Of a stretch of 11,045 bases of DNA, positions 1 to 6,975 are shown in pieces. The notes beneath the pieces were generated by a model. The model ran no database searches and was not told the origin of the DNA. It worked only from the letters and a program-made list of their open reading frames with translations. The position numbers and the translations under genes are program-made. Origin of the DNA: WTAW01 sp964540205 (GTDB lineage: Bacteria > Acidobacteriota > Aminicenantia > Aminicenantales > Aminicenantaceae); assembly GCA_964540205.1 (NCBI GenBank), contig CAZIMJ010000301.1:1-11045 (forward strand). The letters run 5' to 3'. How positions within the stretch are numbered: position 1 is the stretch's first letter; every line of letters starts with the position of its first letter.

Positions 1-1278
1 ACAGCGCCCTAACCCAAAGTAAGCTTCCCAAAGGATTTCTCCCCTACTTAACTTTTTTCCTAAATCAATAGCTCTCATAAAGAATTTCTTCGCTGCATCA
101 ATCTCAGCAAGATGGAATTTCGCATTTCCAATATTGTTCAAGATAGTACATACTGCGTCCACATCATGTATTCCTTCTGATTTCCGAAGTGCTTGTTGAA
201 AATACATTAATGCATTCAGATATTTTTTCAGATCTAAATATATATTCCCTATATTATTCAAGGCTTTTATTTCAGTTCTCACTTTGCTTGCTTTCAGGGT
301 TAGCTCTAGACAATCTTCAAAATATCTTAATGCTCTTAAATAATCATCTCCTCTCATTGTGAAATTTGCTTTCCTTCGATATAATACCCCCAAATTATTC
401 AAAACCATAGGCAGATATATATTATTTCCAGATTCCTTATCTATTAGGGTGGCTTTTTCAAGATAATTCTGTGCTTTTGAATATGATCCTAATGCCCTGT
501 AAACTAATCCAATATTATTATAACAAGCTGAGATCTCCACTTTATCATTACGCTCTCTTGCGATATTCAACGCTTCCTGATAAAAGCTCAGGGCTTTGGA
601 GTATTCGTTTGTTTTCCAAAAGTAAAGTCCAATATTATTATAAGCTCTACCAATTTCTCGCCTATGATTTAAATCTTGGGCAATCTTTAAACAGTCTTTA
701 TTCAATTTATAAAAAGCCTGAAGATCATTTAACTCCCAAAAAGTAAGACTCAATTGTCGAAGGCATTTAAGTTCATGATGCTTGCTTGGACTTGCTCTGG
801 CTAAATCAAGAGCCTTTTGGAAACTAATTATAGATTTCTGGTAATCATTAGAAACGCGGCTTGTTTTCCCTTCAGTGTATAATTGAAATATTTCGTTATA
901 GGTGGAGAGTTCTTCGTGTGCTGTGTCTACTCCATACTTTTCCGCAAACAATCGTGCCTCTGCATAGAAATCTTCTGATTTGTCAAGCTGTCCCAGATTC
1001 CAGAATATCAATCCAATACTTTTATAACATTCAACTTCTCCCCGTTCATTCCCTCCAATTTTCGCAAAATTCAAGCTTGTTTCAAATGATTCAAGTGCCT
1101 TATCGAACTGACCGTCTCTTAAATGTTTTTCACCCTCTTTGAAAGAAGAAATAAATTGCTCATGGGCAGGATCATCTCTATTTATTGCCCCCTCGAGAAA
1201 ATTTATTACAAACAGGGCAAGCAAAACAATACAGAAACCGACTATCTTTTGGAAACGATTCTCCTTGGACCCAAACAT
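1..1278 (-). CDS. Membrane-anchored TPR-repeat protein, C-terminus outside window
   Basis: An uninterrupted reading frame of 426 codons runs from the ATG at 1278-1276 to the left edge without a stop, so the gene is partial at its 3' end. Residues about 11-31 (IVGFCIVLLALFVINFLEGA follows a basic start) form a signal anchor or uncleaved signal peptide. From about residue 45 the sequence is a nearly continuous run of tetratricopeptide repeats, a protein-protein interaction solenoid. Clear units are GEKHLRDGQFDKALESFE (49-66), AYNNIGLYFWKTNEYSKALS (212-231), YNNIGLVYRALGSYSKAQNY (253-272), LNNLGVLYRRKANF (293-306) and ALNNIGNIYLDLKKYLNALM (339-358). There are roughly nine units of kinesin-light-chain type. 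An in-frame TAA at 1351-1353 closes the frame upstream. The ATG lacks a clear Shine-Dalgarno sequence, and a GTG 45 bases upstream is possible but would put residues before the membrane segment. In many bacteria such TPR arrays end in a CHAT protease domain; that part is not visible here. The TPR call is sure, the function is not. Confidence 0.9.
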   Translation of the reverse strand, partial: MFGSKENRFQKIVGFCIVLLALFVINFLEGAINRDDPAHEQFISSFKEGEKHLRDGQFDKALESFETSLNFAKIGGNERGEVECYKSIGLIFWNLGQLDKSEDFYAEARLFAEKYGVDTAHEELSTYNEIFQLYTEGKTSRVSNDYQKSIISFQKALDLARASPSKHHELKCLRQLSLTFWELNDLQAFYKLNKDCLKIAQDLNHRREIGRAYNNIGLYFWKTNEYSKALSFYQEALNIARERNDKVEISACYNNIGLVYRALGSYSKAQNYLEKATLIDKESGNNIYLPMVLNNLGVLYRRKANFTMRGDDYLRALRYFEDCLELTLKASKVRTEIKALNNIGNIYLDLKKYLNALMYFQQALRKSEGIHDVDAVCTILNNIGNAKFHLAEIDAAKKFFMRAIDLGKKLSRGEILWEAYFGLGRC

Positions 1279-1418
1279 TGTATGGCTGAAAAAGTATAGG
1301 AAAACGGTACGCCTGTCAATCACACCACAAAGAAATTCCCAACTCTTTTTTTACCAATGCATACAGACGATGTTAAGAAAACATTATTCTCATTAAAATT
1401 GCTTTTTCTTTTAGCTTC

Positions 1419-1446
1419 ATTAAAGCGGAGAGCTTATTCTCATCAA
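1419..1446 (-). promoter_or_regulatory. Candidate sigma-70 promoter of the TPR gene
   Basis: Read on the minus strand, TTGATG (1446-1441) is followed after 16 bp by TTTAAT (1424-1419). These match four and five of six consensus bases. It would give a leader of about 135 bases to the ATG at 1278. The surrounding sequence is very AT-rich, so chance matches are likely. Confidence 0.3.
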
Positions 1447-1529
1447 CAAAAAATTGGAAAATCGAGATATAAAAAAAGAAATAATAGTTCTTATATTTCC
1501 TATTGATTTCATCATTTTAGTGTTGTATA

Positions 1530-1611
1530 ATTGGATCAATTCTTGTTGCGCTGGCTGGACAAGAATTTCTATCCAATAACCCCTTTTGCTTATTTACCCC
1601 CCACAGCCAGC
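1530..1611. other. Long imperfect palindrome with a loop complementary to a downstream segment (possible structured RNA)
   Basis: ATTGGAT (1530-1536) pairs with ATCCAAT (1571-1577). Inside it, AATTCTTGT (1538-1546) pairs with ACAAGAATT (1559-1567). Only a 1-versus-3-base internal loop (C against TCT) separates the two stems, giving 16 base pairs closed by a 12-base loop (1547-1558). That loop contains GCTGGCTG (1550-1557), an exact reverse complement of CAGCCAGC at 1604-1611, 26 bases after the stem. The layout is that of an H-type pseudoknot, in RNA from either strand. There is no T-run next to the stem on either strand, so it does not look like an ordinary intrinsic terminator. It lies about 200 bases after the NHL gene and 250 bases before the TPR gene start. 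Confidence 0.6.
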
Positions 1612-1773
1612 AATACATTTCCCCTTATCCGCATAATGATCCATTCATACAAGAGTGTAGACAACCACTTCATACATTAGGGGATAAGATAAGACTCGTT
1701 TTGAGGAAAAGTCCCTGTGCTGCAGAACTAACAAATCTGCTCTACATACTGCGCTTCTAACTGCTTCCCTAGC

Positions 1774-4383
1774 CTACTCCATAAATTTGAACTTCATGAT
1801 GCGGTAGTTGCCGCTGTCTGAGATATAGACTCTGCCTGAGGCATCTACAGCAATTCCCGAAGGATACCGGAACTGATCGTCTCCATCACCACGGGTTCCC
1901 AACTTGGTAATAAGCTTACCTGTAGAGTCGAACTTCATGAAGCGGTGGTTTTCCGAATCTGTGACATAAACATTTCCATACGAATCACAAGCCACGCCCA
2001 CAGGATGGTTAAAGCGGTCGTCGCCGCTACCTTGACTGCCCCACTTGGTGATGAACTGTCCGTTGGAGCTAAACTTCATGACACGGTGGTTCTCGCTGTC
2101 AACCACATAGACATTGCCGCTGTTATCGACCGTCACTCCAACAGGTAGGCCAAACTGATCGTTGCCGCTTCCTCTACTTCCCCATTGGGCGAGGAATTTC
2201 CCCGCAGCATCAAACTTCTGGATCCGGAAGTTGTAGGAATCCGCCACATAGACGTTGTCGTTCTTGTCAACAGCAATCCCCGTGGGAGAACGGAATTGAG
2301 CATTGCCTCCACCACGTTTCCCCCATTCCCGTACGAAGGTTCCATCGGGCTTGAACACCATGATCCGTTCATTGTTCGTATCCGCCACGTAAATGTTTCC
2401 ATTGTTTGCAACAGCCACTCCCAATGGCCCCTGGAATTGGTCGGATCCCTTGCCGGGGCTTCCCCACATGTTGAGAAATGTTCCCTGTTGGGTATAGATC
2501 GATATCCGCGAGTTGATATCTTCCACAATGTAAACCTTGCTATTACCAACAGCGATTCCATACGGCTGGTTGAACTGGTCCTGAGCGTTCCCTTTGCTGC
2601 CCCACTTCATCGACAATTCGTATTCGCCTATCACCGTAAATACCTTGCTCGTGCCAGAGACAGATAATTCATCTGCAGCAGAGACTTTAACTTTAAAGTT
2701 GAATCCCTCAGGCACATCAGCAGGCACTTTCCAGTTATGCTGACCGTCGTTCTGAGTTCTGGTTGCGATCGTTTTCACACGTTTACCGTCCTGAAGCAGT
2801 TCGATCTTCACCTCAGATACGGTTTGGACACCCAAATCACCTGCGGGAACTGCCTTGTCGTTTCCAGGCTGAGTTTTGGAAATGATATTCAGCATGCCGG
2901 GATTGTTGCCAGGATTGTCGTTCCCATCCAGGGGTTGTCCGGTTGCTCCCGGAGTCCTTTCCCTCGTGGGTTGTGAGAGCTCTCCGATTACCTTCCGAAC
3001 TCCGGCGAGCTCGTCTGATGAATCTTCCACTCCACCACCACCAGCTCTCAAACTGTGGCTTCGGGCACGCATGGTTTCTCTTTCACGATACACTTTAAGC
3101 CTGAGAAAGGCTCTGTTATTGCCGCCATCCGAAATGAGTTGATTGAAGTGACTTTGAGTAGCACTCTTTACAGCACTCGAACCTCCTCCGGTGCTCCATT
3201 TAATCTGGACGTTCTGTCCTTTGTGCCAGACGTCATTGGCTTTCGGGCTGCTCACAGAAATCGTGTGCTTGGAGAGAGTGGCATCGACACGTGCTGTTTG
3301 TCCTGAAGTCACGGAGACAGTTTCTTTGTAATCAACATATGCTTCTTTGGTAACTTCAACCTCATGGGTTCCTGGAGCTATTCCCGTGAGAGTTGCATTT
3401 GTAACCTGACCTGTATCGGATCCATCAAGGAAGATCTGGGCACCAGAGGGTGAGGAATTCACCTGGATGCTCCCGGCCGAGACCTCCTCTTCGCTGCTCT
3501 CTGAACCTCCCAACAGCAGATAGGCAAGAGCGCCGCCAATGACAGCGACCCCAGCAATGAGCAACCACGGGATCTTTTTCTTCTCTTCGATTCTGCCTTC
3601 TTGGGTTACCTGCTGCTTTACAACGGGCTCCTTTGTCTCGTCTTTTGTTGCGGTCTTTTCTTCCTTAGTGGCAGGTTGTTTTTCTTTTTTTGCGACATCC
3701 TCTTTTTTTGTGGCGGTAACGCCTGGAACATCTTTGAGCTTATCGGGAAGATCCCCGGCTTTTTCCTCTTTAGCAGGTTCTTTTTTCGGCTCTGTCTTTG
3801 TTACTGTTTGGGGTTCCGTCTTTTTTGCTGGCGCAGGAGTTGTGGTTTTTTTCTCCACAGTTGCCGGCTTGGGCTCTTCTTTTTTTGGCTCTTGCTTTTT
3901 GGCCGCCTCTGTCTTTGGAGGAACTTTCTTCTCTTCCTGTTCGACGACTTCGGTCGGGACAGTCTTGACTAATTCTGTCACAGGCTTCAAGGCCTCGATC
4001 TTTGCTCGATAGAACAGGATCACAAAATCTGCGGGATATTTCTGCTCATCGATCTTCTTGTCAGGCTGCATCTTCAGAATCTTGAGGAGATAGTCCTGAG
4101 CCTTATCCTTTTGGTTGTTGGCCGTGTGTGCCAAGGCAAGGCCCATATACACATCCGACTTCTCTGAGTCTTTCTCGGCCTGCATATAGGCCTCGAGATA
4201 CCGGATGATCGCTTTGTCGTACTCCTTGTTTTTATAGAAGGCTTCTCCCTCGCCGAGGAGTTTGGCGAACGACTCTGCTTCCTGAAAGCCTCGCAAGGAA
4301 GAAGCCTCGGAGGTAAGGAGGAAAATGAACAGACAAAGTGTAAAAATGGTCAATAATTTTGAGTTAAAGATTCCTAAACGCAT
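1774..4383 (-). CDS. Envelope protein: TPR domain, membrane segment, PEGA, Ig-like domain, six-bladed NHL propeller
   Basis: An 869-residue protein. The ATG at 4383 is chosen because AAGGAC (4396-4391) lies 7 bases upstream and a signal peptide follows directly (LLTIFTLCLFIFLLTSEASS). A longer frame from TTG 4491 begins inside the predicted -35 element. Approximate domains: signal peptide 1-28; TPR-like helices 30-130 (GEAFYKNKEYDKAIIRYLEA); Lys/Pro/Glu/Thr-rich linker 132-270; membrane segment 271-291 (IPWLLIAGVAVIGGALAYLL); PEGA domain 305-372 (SSPSGAQIFLDGSDTG); Ser-Thr-rich/Kre9-like Ig domain in two parts, 374-400 and 522-584, split by a Gly/Asn/Arg-rich insert; six NHL repeats 595-869. 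The last repeat lacks its outer strand, which the segment before repeat 1 (YELSMKW) can supply, so a closed six-bladed propeller is expected. NHL propellers bind proteins, nucleic acids or glycans; the ligand here is unknown. It sits 190 bp after the HD-GYP gene and shares its promoter type. Confidence 0.88.
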   Translation of the reverse strand: MRLGIFNSKLLTIFTLCLFIFLLTSEASSLRGFQEAESFAKLLGEGEAFYKNKEYDKAIIRYLEAYMQAEKDSEKSDVYMGLALAHTANNQKDKAQDYLLKILKMQPDKKIDEQKYPADFVILFYRAKIEALKPVTELVKTVPTEVVEQEEKKVPPKTEAAKKQEPKKEEPKPATVEKKTTTPAPAKKTEPQTVTKTEPKKEPAKEEKAGDLPDKLKDVPGVTATKKEDVAKKEKQPATKEEKTATKDETKEPVVKQQVTQEGRIEEKKKIPWLLIAGVAVIGGALAYLLLGGSESSEEEVSAGSIQVNSSPSGAQIFLDGSDTGQVTNATLTGIAPGTHEVEVTKEAYVDYKETVSVTSGQTARVDATLSKHTISVSSPKANDVWHKGQNVQIKWSTGGGSSAVKSATQSHFNQLISDGGNNRAFLRLKVYRERETMRARSHSLRAGGGGVEDSSDELAGVRKVIGELSQPTRERTPGATGQPLDGNDNPGNNPGMLNIISKTQPGNDKAVPAGDLGVQTVSEVKIELLQDGKRVKTIATRTQNDGQHNWKVPADVPEGFNFKVKVSAADELSVSGTSKVFTVIGEYELSMKWGSKGNAQDQFNQPYGIAVGNSKVYIVEDINSRISIYTQQGTFLNMWGSPGKGSDQFQGPLGVAVANNGNIYVADTNNERIMVFKPDGTFVREWGKRGGGNAQFRSPTGIAVDKNDNVYVADSYNFRIQKFDAAGKFLAQWGSRGSGNDQFGLPVGVTVDNSGNVYVVDSENHRVMKFSSNGQFITKWGSQGSGDDRFNHPVGVACDSYGNVYVTDSENHRFMKFDSTGKLITKLGTRGDGDDQFRYPSGIAVDASGRVYISDSGNYRIMKFKFME
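1777..2601 (-). repeat. Six tandem NHL repeats of about 141 bp
   Basis: Six in-frame units of 46-47 residues (the last 41) share the pattern G-S-x-G-x-G-D-x-Q-F, P-x-G-[IV]-[AT]-V, N-[VI]-Y-V-x-D, and R-[IV]-x-K-F. Units 4 and 5 are the most alike, both with DSENHR followed by MKF, which suggests a fairly recent duplication of one blade. They can be followed at DNA level in the near-identical segments around 1937-1955 and 2078-2095. Confidence 0.9.
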
Positions 4384-4462
4384 GTTTTTCGTCCTTATTT
4401 GGTTTCCGATATATATAATTGTTGTCGAAACAAACATAACACATTTCCAGCCTTTCAGAAAA

Positions 4463-4491
4463 ATGATGCCAGATTCGGAAACAGCGCACAA
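4463..4491 (-). promoter_or_regulatory. Promoter of the NHL gene (module A)
   Basis: On the minus strand TTGTGC (4491-4486), a 17-bp spacer and CATCAT (4468-4463) preceded by TGG form an extended -10 promoter. The same layout (TTGTCT-N17-CATCAT with TGA) precedes the HD-GYP gene, and TTGACC-N17-TAGATT precedes parA. The -10 is 80 bp from the ATG at 4383. The poor -35 fits a promoter that depends on an activator at the adjoining boxes. Confidence 0.6.
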
Positions 4492-4545
4492 TCACCTTTA
4501 GAGAGGGATTAGGAGGTGATATTCTTTCACTCCCAGGGGTGATTC
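4492..4545. promoter_or_regulatory. Three-box GGTGA/TCACC operator-like array A
   Basis: Boxes are TCACC (4492-4496), GGTGA (4515-4519, in AGGAGGTGATATT) and GGTGA (4538-4542, in GGGGTGATT). Both steps are exactly 23 bp, about two helical turns, so all three would face the same side of the DNA. ATCACCT (4491-4497) and AGGTGAT (4514-4520) make a 7-bp inverted repeat. The array ends at the -35 of the NHL promoter. It closely resembles array B upstream of the HD-GYP gene and, more loosely, array C upstream of parA. Confidence 0.65.
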
Positions 4546-4573
4546 TGGCGAATTTTCAGAGCGAAAAGGCCAA

Positions 4574-6532
4574 CTAATCCAGTTTAAATGTCTTTGCAAA
4601 GATCGCCAGGCAGGCATCCACTACAGCGGCGTCGAATCTCGTCCCTTTCCCGAACTTGATTTCATCCAGGGCCCTATCGATACCGAGTGCTGGGCGGTAG
4701 GGACGGTGGGATGCCATTGCCTCGACAACATCGGCAACGGTCAGGATCCTGGCTTCGAGGAGAATATCCTTCTCTTTGAGGCCTTGAGGGTAGCCGGAGC
4801 CATCCAGGGATTCATGGTGCTGAAGCACAATGTCGGCCACCGGCCAGGGGAAATCGATCTTTTTCAGGATGTCATAGGCCACCTGGGGATGATTTTTGAT
4901 GATGCTGAATTCTGTTTCCGTGAGTTTACTGGGTTTGCTCAAGATCTCTGCGGGGATGGTCACCTTTCCGAGGTCGTGGATGAGTCCGGCTATGCGGAGC
5001 CCATCGATCTGTTGCTGTGGAAGGCCCATCTCAACTGCGATCGCACAGGCCAATTTTGAAACGCGCTGTTGATGTCCAGCCGTGTAGGGATCTCTCATTT
5101 CGAGTGTCATGGCGATGGCCTCAATCGACCCCTCGAGCATCTTCCGCCAAGACTGGGCCTGTTTGCGCTCTGTGATATCGCGGACAAACACCTGGTCGGC
5201 TTTCTGTCCTTGATACTGGCTGATGCCGGCATTCAGCTCCACGTTGAGATTCGTACCATCCTTCCGTAACATTATTGTTTCGTATATCGCGGGGATCTCC
5301 TCTCCTGCCATGCGTTTTTTATACCGTCCGAGAACCTTCGGTATCTCGTCGGGATGCAGAAAGTCGGTTAAGTTCCTGTCCAATAGCTCATCAGCAGGGC
5401 CTCCCCACATTTTGCCCAGACGGGGATTTACAAATTTGATTTTGGCGTCCTGAAGTATCACAATCCCATCGCTTGCCATCTCTACGACGGAACGGTATTG
5501 TCCTTCGCTCTCACGGAGAAAATCTTCCCTCCGCTTCCGCTCGAGCGCATTTCCGACTAATTCTGCAAAAACTTTGAGAAGCGCCATATCCCCATTGTCC
5601 CAAACGCCGGTTCGCATCACGTTATGGAAGGCAATGAAGCCAGCGAAATCCCCCATTGCCACCAATGGGATAGCAAAGAGAGATTTGATGTTATACCGAT
5701 CCAAGATATCCTTTTCCGACGAGGCTTCCTTTGGCAGTTGTATAACATCCCTCACTAGGACGTACTTTTTTTTACGAATTTGTTTCATCCACCATGGAAG
5801 TTTGCCCATTGGAGTGCCCTGTAGATCTGCTTTTCTGGAAGACACACCTTTTTTACACCACTCGTTCGTGATGTCGAACACTGGCTCGTTTTCTCTAAGA
5901 AGAAATATCACAACCCTGTCTGCTTCTGTAAACTTCCCGATCTCGCGGAGAGCGAAGTCTGTGGCTTCGTCAAAATCGTTGGTCATCACATAACGGGAAG
6001 AGATGAATGAGACGAGTTTATTAAACTCAATTCTGTGGTTGAGTGCCTGTTCCGCCTTTTTGCGTTCTGTGATATCTCTGTAGATGGCAAATGCGGCAGA
6101 GATGGTGCCGTTGACACGAATGGGAGAGGCTAAAACAGAGACATCGATGCGAGACCCGTCTTTTCGCTGACGCTCTGTGTCCATAACAACTTGCTCACCC
6201 TTGGCTGCCCGCTTGGTCAAACAAGAGGCCACGTTATAATGGCCTTTAGGCACGATGAGTGGGTCGATAAGTTTTCCTGTCATTTCGTCTTGAGAATATC
6301 CAAAAAGTCTCTCGAATTCGCTGTTGACGCGCAGCACGCGCCCTTGGTTGTCTGTCATAACAATGGCTTCTTGGGCGTTTTCAAACAGCTGATCGAGGTA
6401 GCCATTGCCCGCTTCAGGAGGCCTTTGAGTGGACATTGCGGTTCGCACGAGCTTTGGGGTTTTTTGGGTCTTCCTCGGCTGGGATTTGTTAGTGTTGGTA
6501 GCGACGAGTCTTTTCGTATCTGTTCTATTCAT
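4574..6532 (-). CDS. PAS-GAF-PAS-HD-GYP signalling protein, predicted c-di-GMP phosphodiesterase
   Basis: A 652-residue soluble protein with no membrane segment or receiver domain. Domains in order: basic, Thr/Gln-rich N-terminal tail 1-45; PAS 46-157, ending RDITERKKAEQAL; GAF 168-335; PAS 341-455, ending VRDITERKQAQ; HD-GYP 460-652. The metal-binding motifs of the phosphodiesterase are present: H487 in AGHQQR, H519-D520 in IHDLGK, H548, H572-H573, the GYP of DGSGYP (580-582) and D601 in VADV. The C-terminus carries the usual SHRPYRPA stretch. It should hydrolyse c-di-GMP in the cytoplasm in response to signals sensed by PAS/GAF. The ATG at 6532 is preferred over TTG 6544 because it is 85 bp from the predicted -10, matching 80 bp in the two sister promoters; its Shine-Dalgarno is weak. 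A later ATG at 6436 would remove most of the basic tail. No terminator is seen after the stop, so readthrough into the NHL gene is possible. Confidence 0.93.
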   Translation of the reverse strand: MNRTDTKRLVATNTNKSQPRKTQKTPKLVRTAMSTQRPPEAGNGYLDQLFENAQEAIVMTDNQGRVLRVNSEFERLFGYSQDEMTGKLIDPLIVPKGHYNVASCLTKRAAKGEQVVMDTERQRKDGSRIDVSVLASPIRVNGTISAAFAIYRDITERKKAEQALNHRIEFNKLVSFISSRYVMTNDFDEATDFALREIGKFTEADRVVIFLLRENEPVFDITNEWCKKGVSSRKADLQGTPMGKLPWWMKQIRKKKYVLVRDVIQLPKEASSEKDILDRYNIKSLFAIPLVAMGDFAGFIAFHNVMRTGVWDNGDMALLKVFAELVGNALERKRREDFLRESEGQYRSVVEMASDGIVILQDAKIKFVNPRLGKMWGGPADELLDRNLTDFLHPDEIPKVLGRYKKRMAGEEIPAIYETIMLRKDGTNLNVELNAGISQYQGQKADQVFVRDITERKQAQSWRKMLEGSIEAIAMTLEMRDPYTAGHQQRVSKLACAIAVEMGLPQQQIDGLRIAGLIHDLGKVTIPAEILSKPSKLTETEFSIIKNHPQVAYDILKKIDFPWPVADIVLQHHESLDGSGYPQGLKEKDILLEARILTVADVVEAMASHRPYRPALGIDRALDEIKFGKGTRFDAAVVDACLAIFAKTFKLD

Positions 6533-6616
6533 TCTCGAACCCAAATCTCAGTGTGTAACACAATCCGTTAGCAAAACATGTAATTCTCTTACATATCCAC
6601 ACTCAAACGCACGGAA

Positions 6617-6645
6617 ATGATGTCAGATATCATAGGGTTAGACAA
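6617..6645 (-). promoter_or_regulatory. Promoter of the HD-GYP gene (module B)
   Basis: On the minus strand TTGTCT (6645-6640), 17 bp, then CATCAT (6622-6617) preceded by TGA, giving an extended -10. The -10 hexamer and following TT are identical to those of the NHL-gene promoter, while most of the spacer differs, as expected for conserved functional sites. The leader to ATG 6532 would be about 78 bases. Confidence 0.6.
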
Positions 6646-6697
6646 TCACCTCTAGCGATGGATTTTGAGGTGATATTTTCGGATAGGGGGGTGATCT
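6646..6697. promoter_or_regulatory. Three-box GGTGA/TCACC operator-like array B
   Basis: Boxes are TCACC (6646-6650), GGTGA (6669-6673, in GAGGTGATATT) and GGTGA (6690-6694, in GGGGTGATCTC), with steps of 23 and 21 bp. ATCACCTC (6645-6652) and GAGGTGAT (6667-6674) form an 8-bp inverted repeat. Alignment with array A shows shared ACAATCACCT, then TAG-G-GA-GGATT, then GAGGTGATATT, and then GGGGTGAT after 10 bases here and 12 in A. The array fills the space between the stop codon of the 91-residue gene and the -35. Confidence 0.65.
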
Positions 6698-6973
6698 CTA
6701 CGCTTTGAGGTTAATCTTTGCGGGGGGATATCCCTCTTTAAAAACCTCGAAAGTGATGACTCTTTCACCCTGGACATACTTGATCGCAATTGTGATCTCA
6801 ACCGGCTTATCTGTCTGTGTCTGCAAAAAAGGTTCGCCTGCCATGGCCATTTTAGAGTCAGTGCCAATACGGGGTGAAGTGGCTTTCAAAACGCGTTCGA
6901 CCAGAATGTCTTCCCTTGTGTCCCTGATCCAAGTAAAAGGATCCACATCACCTAATCTTTTTTGTGTGGCCAT
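6698..6973 (-). CDS. Unrecognised 91-residue protein paired with ParA
   Basis: I do not recognise the family. The ATG at 6973 is preferred because GGAGAGG (6988-6982) lies 8 bases upstream; a GTG at 6979 would be too close to it. The start is 2 bases after the parA stop, so the two genes are almost certainly co-transcribed and perhaps translationally coupled. The N-terminal part is polar with a DPFTWIRDTR segment (11-20), and the middle contains MAMAGEPFLQTQ. The C-terminal half looks like beta strands (VEITIAIKYVQGERVITFEV, about 58-77) and ends PPAKINLKA. There is no signal peptide or membrane segment, so it is probably cytoplasmic. Position and size suggest a ParA partner or adaptor, as small proteins often follow orphan ParA ATPases, but this is inference. 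It has no visible HTH or ParB motif. Confidence 0.8.
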   Translation of the reverse strand: MATQKRLGDVDPFTWIRDTREDILVERVLKATSPRIGTDSKMAMAGEPFLQTQTDKPVEITIAIKYVQGERVITFEVFKEGYPPAKINLKA

Positions 6974-6975
6974 AT

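Larger units (their letters stand above)
1279..1773. other. Intergenic region, 495 bp
   Basis: I find no credible coding sequence here on either strand. The short plus-strand frames that reach into it from the TPR gene are antisense shadows. It holds the palindrome at 1530-1611 and the weak promoter candidate at 1419-1446. No clear intrinsic terminator for the NHL gene is visible past its stop. GCAGA/TCTGC, just below 1740, forms only a 5-bp stem without a T-run. Confidence 0.7.

Noticed and set aside
1530..1611. Integron attC site or IS200/IS605 end
   Set aside because: The RYYYAAC/GTTRRRY cores of attC are absent, and there is no transposase or second copy in the window.
1621..1688. CTTATCC (1624) / GGATAAG (1682) inverted repeat as a terminator of the NHL gene
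   Set aside because: Only 7 bp with a 51-base loop and no T-run; too weak to call.
2133..2667. Frames on both strands over the NHL repeats
   Set aside because: These follow the 141-bp periodicity of the true coding frame and show no family pattern of their own.
3539..4012. Hydrophobic, Ser/Phe-rich plus-strand frame of 157 codons
   Set aside because: It is the antisense of the Lys/Pro/Glu/Thr-rich linker of the NHL protein; its hydrophobicity is an artefact of AAG/GAA codons read backwards.
4383..4491. N-terminal extension of the NHL protein from TTG 4491
   Set aside because: The TTG overlaps the predicted -35 and has no Shine-Dalgarno, while ATG 4383 has AAGGAC at 7 bases and opens directly into a signal peptide.
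4511..4523. AGGAGGTGAT on the plus strand as a ribosome binding site
   Set aside because: No start codon follows at a usable distance, and the same core in arrays B and C also lacks a real gene. The match to the 16S tail seems incidental to the GGTGAT box.
4450..4545. Sigma-54 promoters with upstream activator sites
   Set aside because: None of the three modules has GG-N10-GC at the expected place; TTG-N17-TGn-10 fits better.
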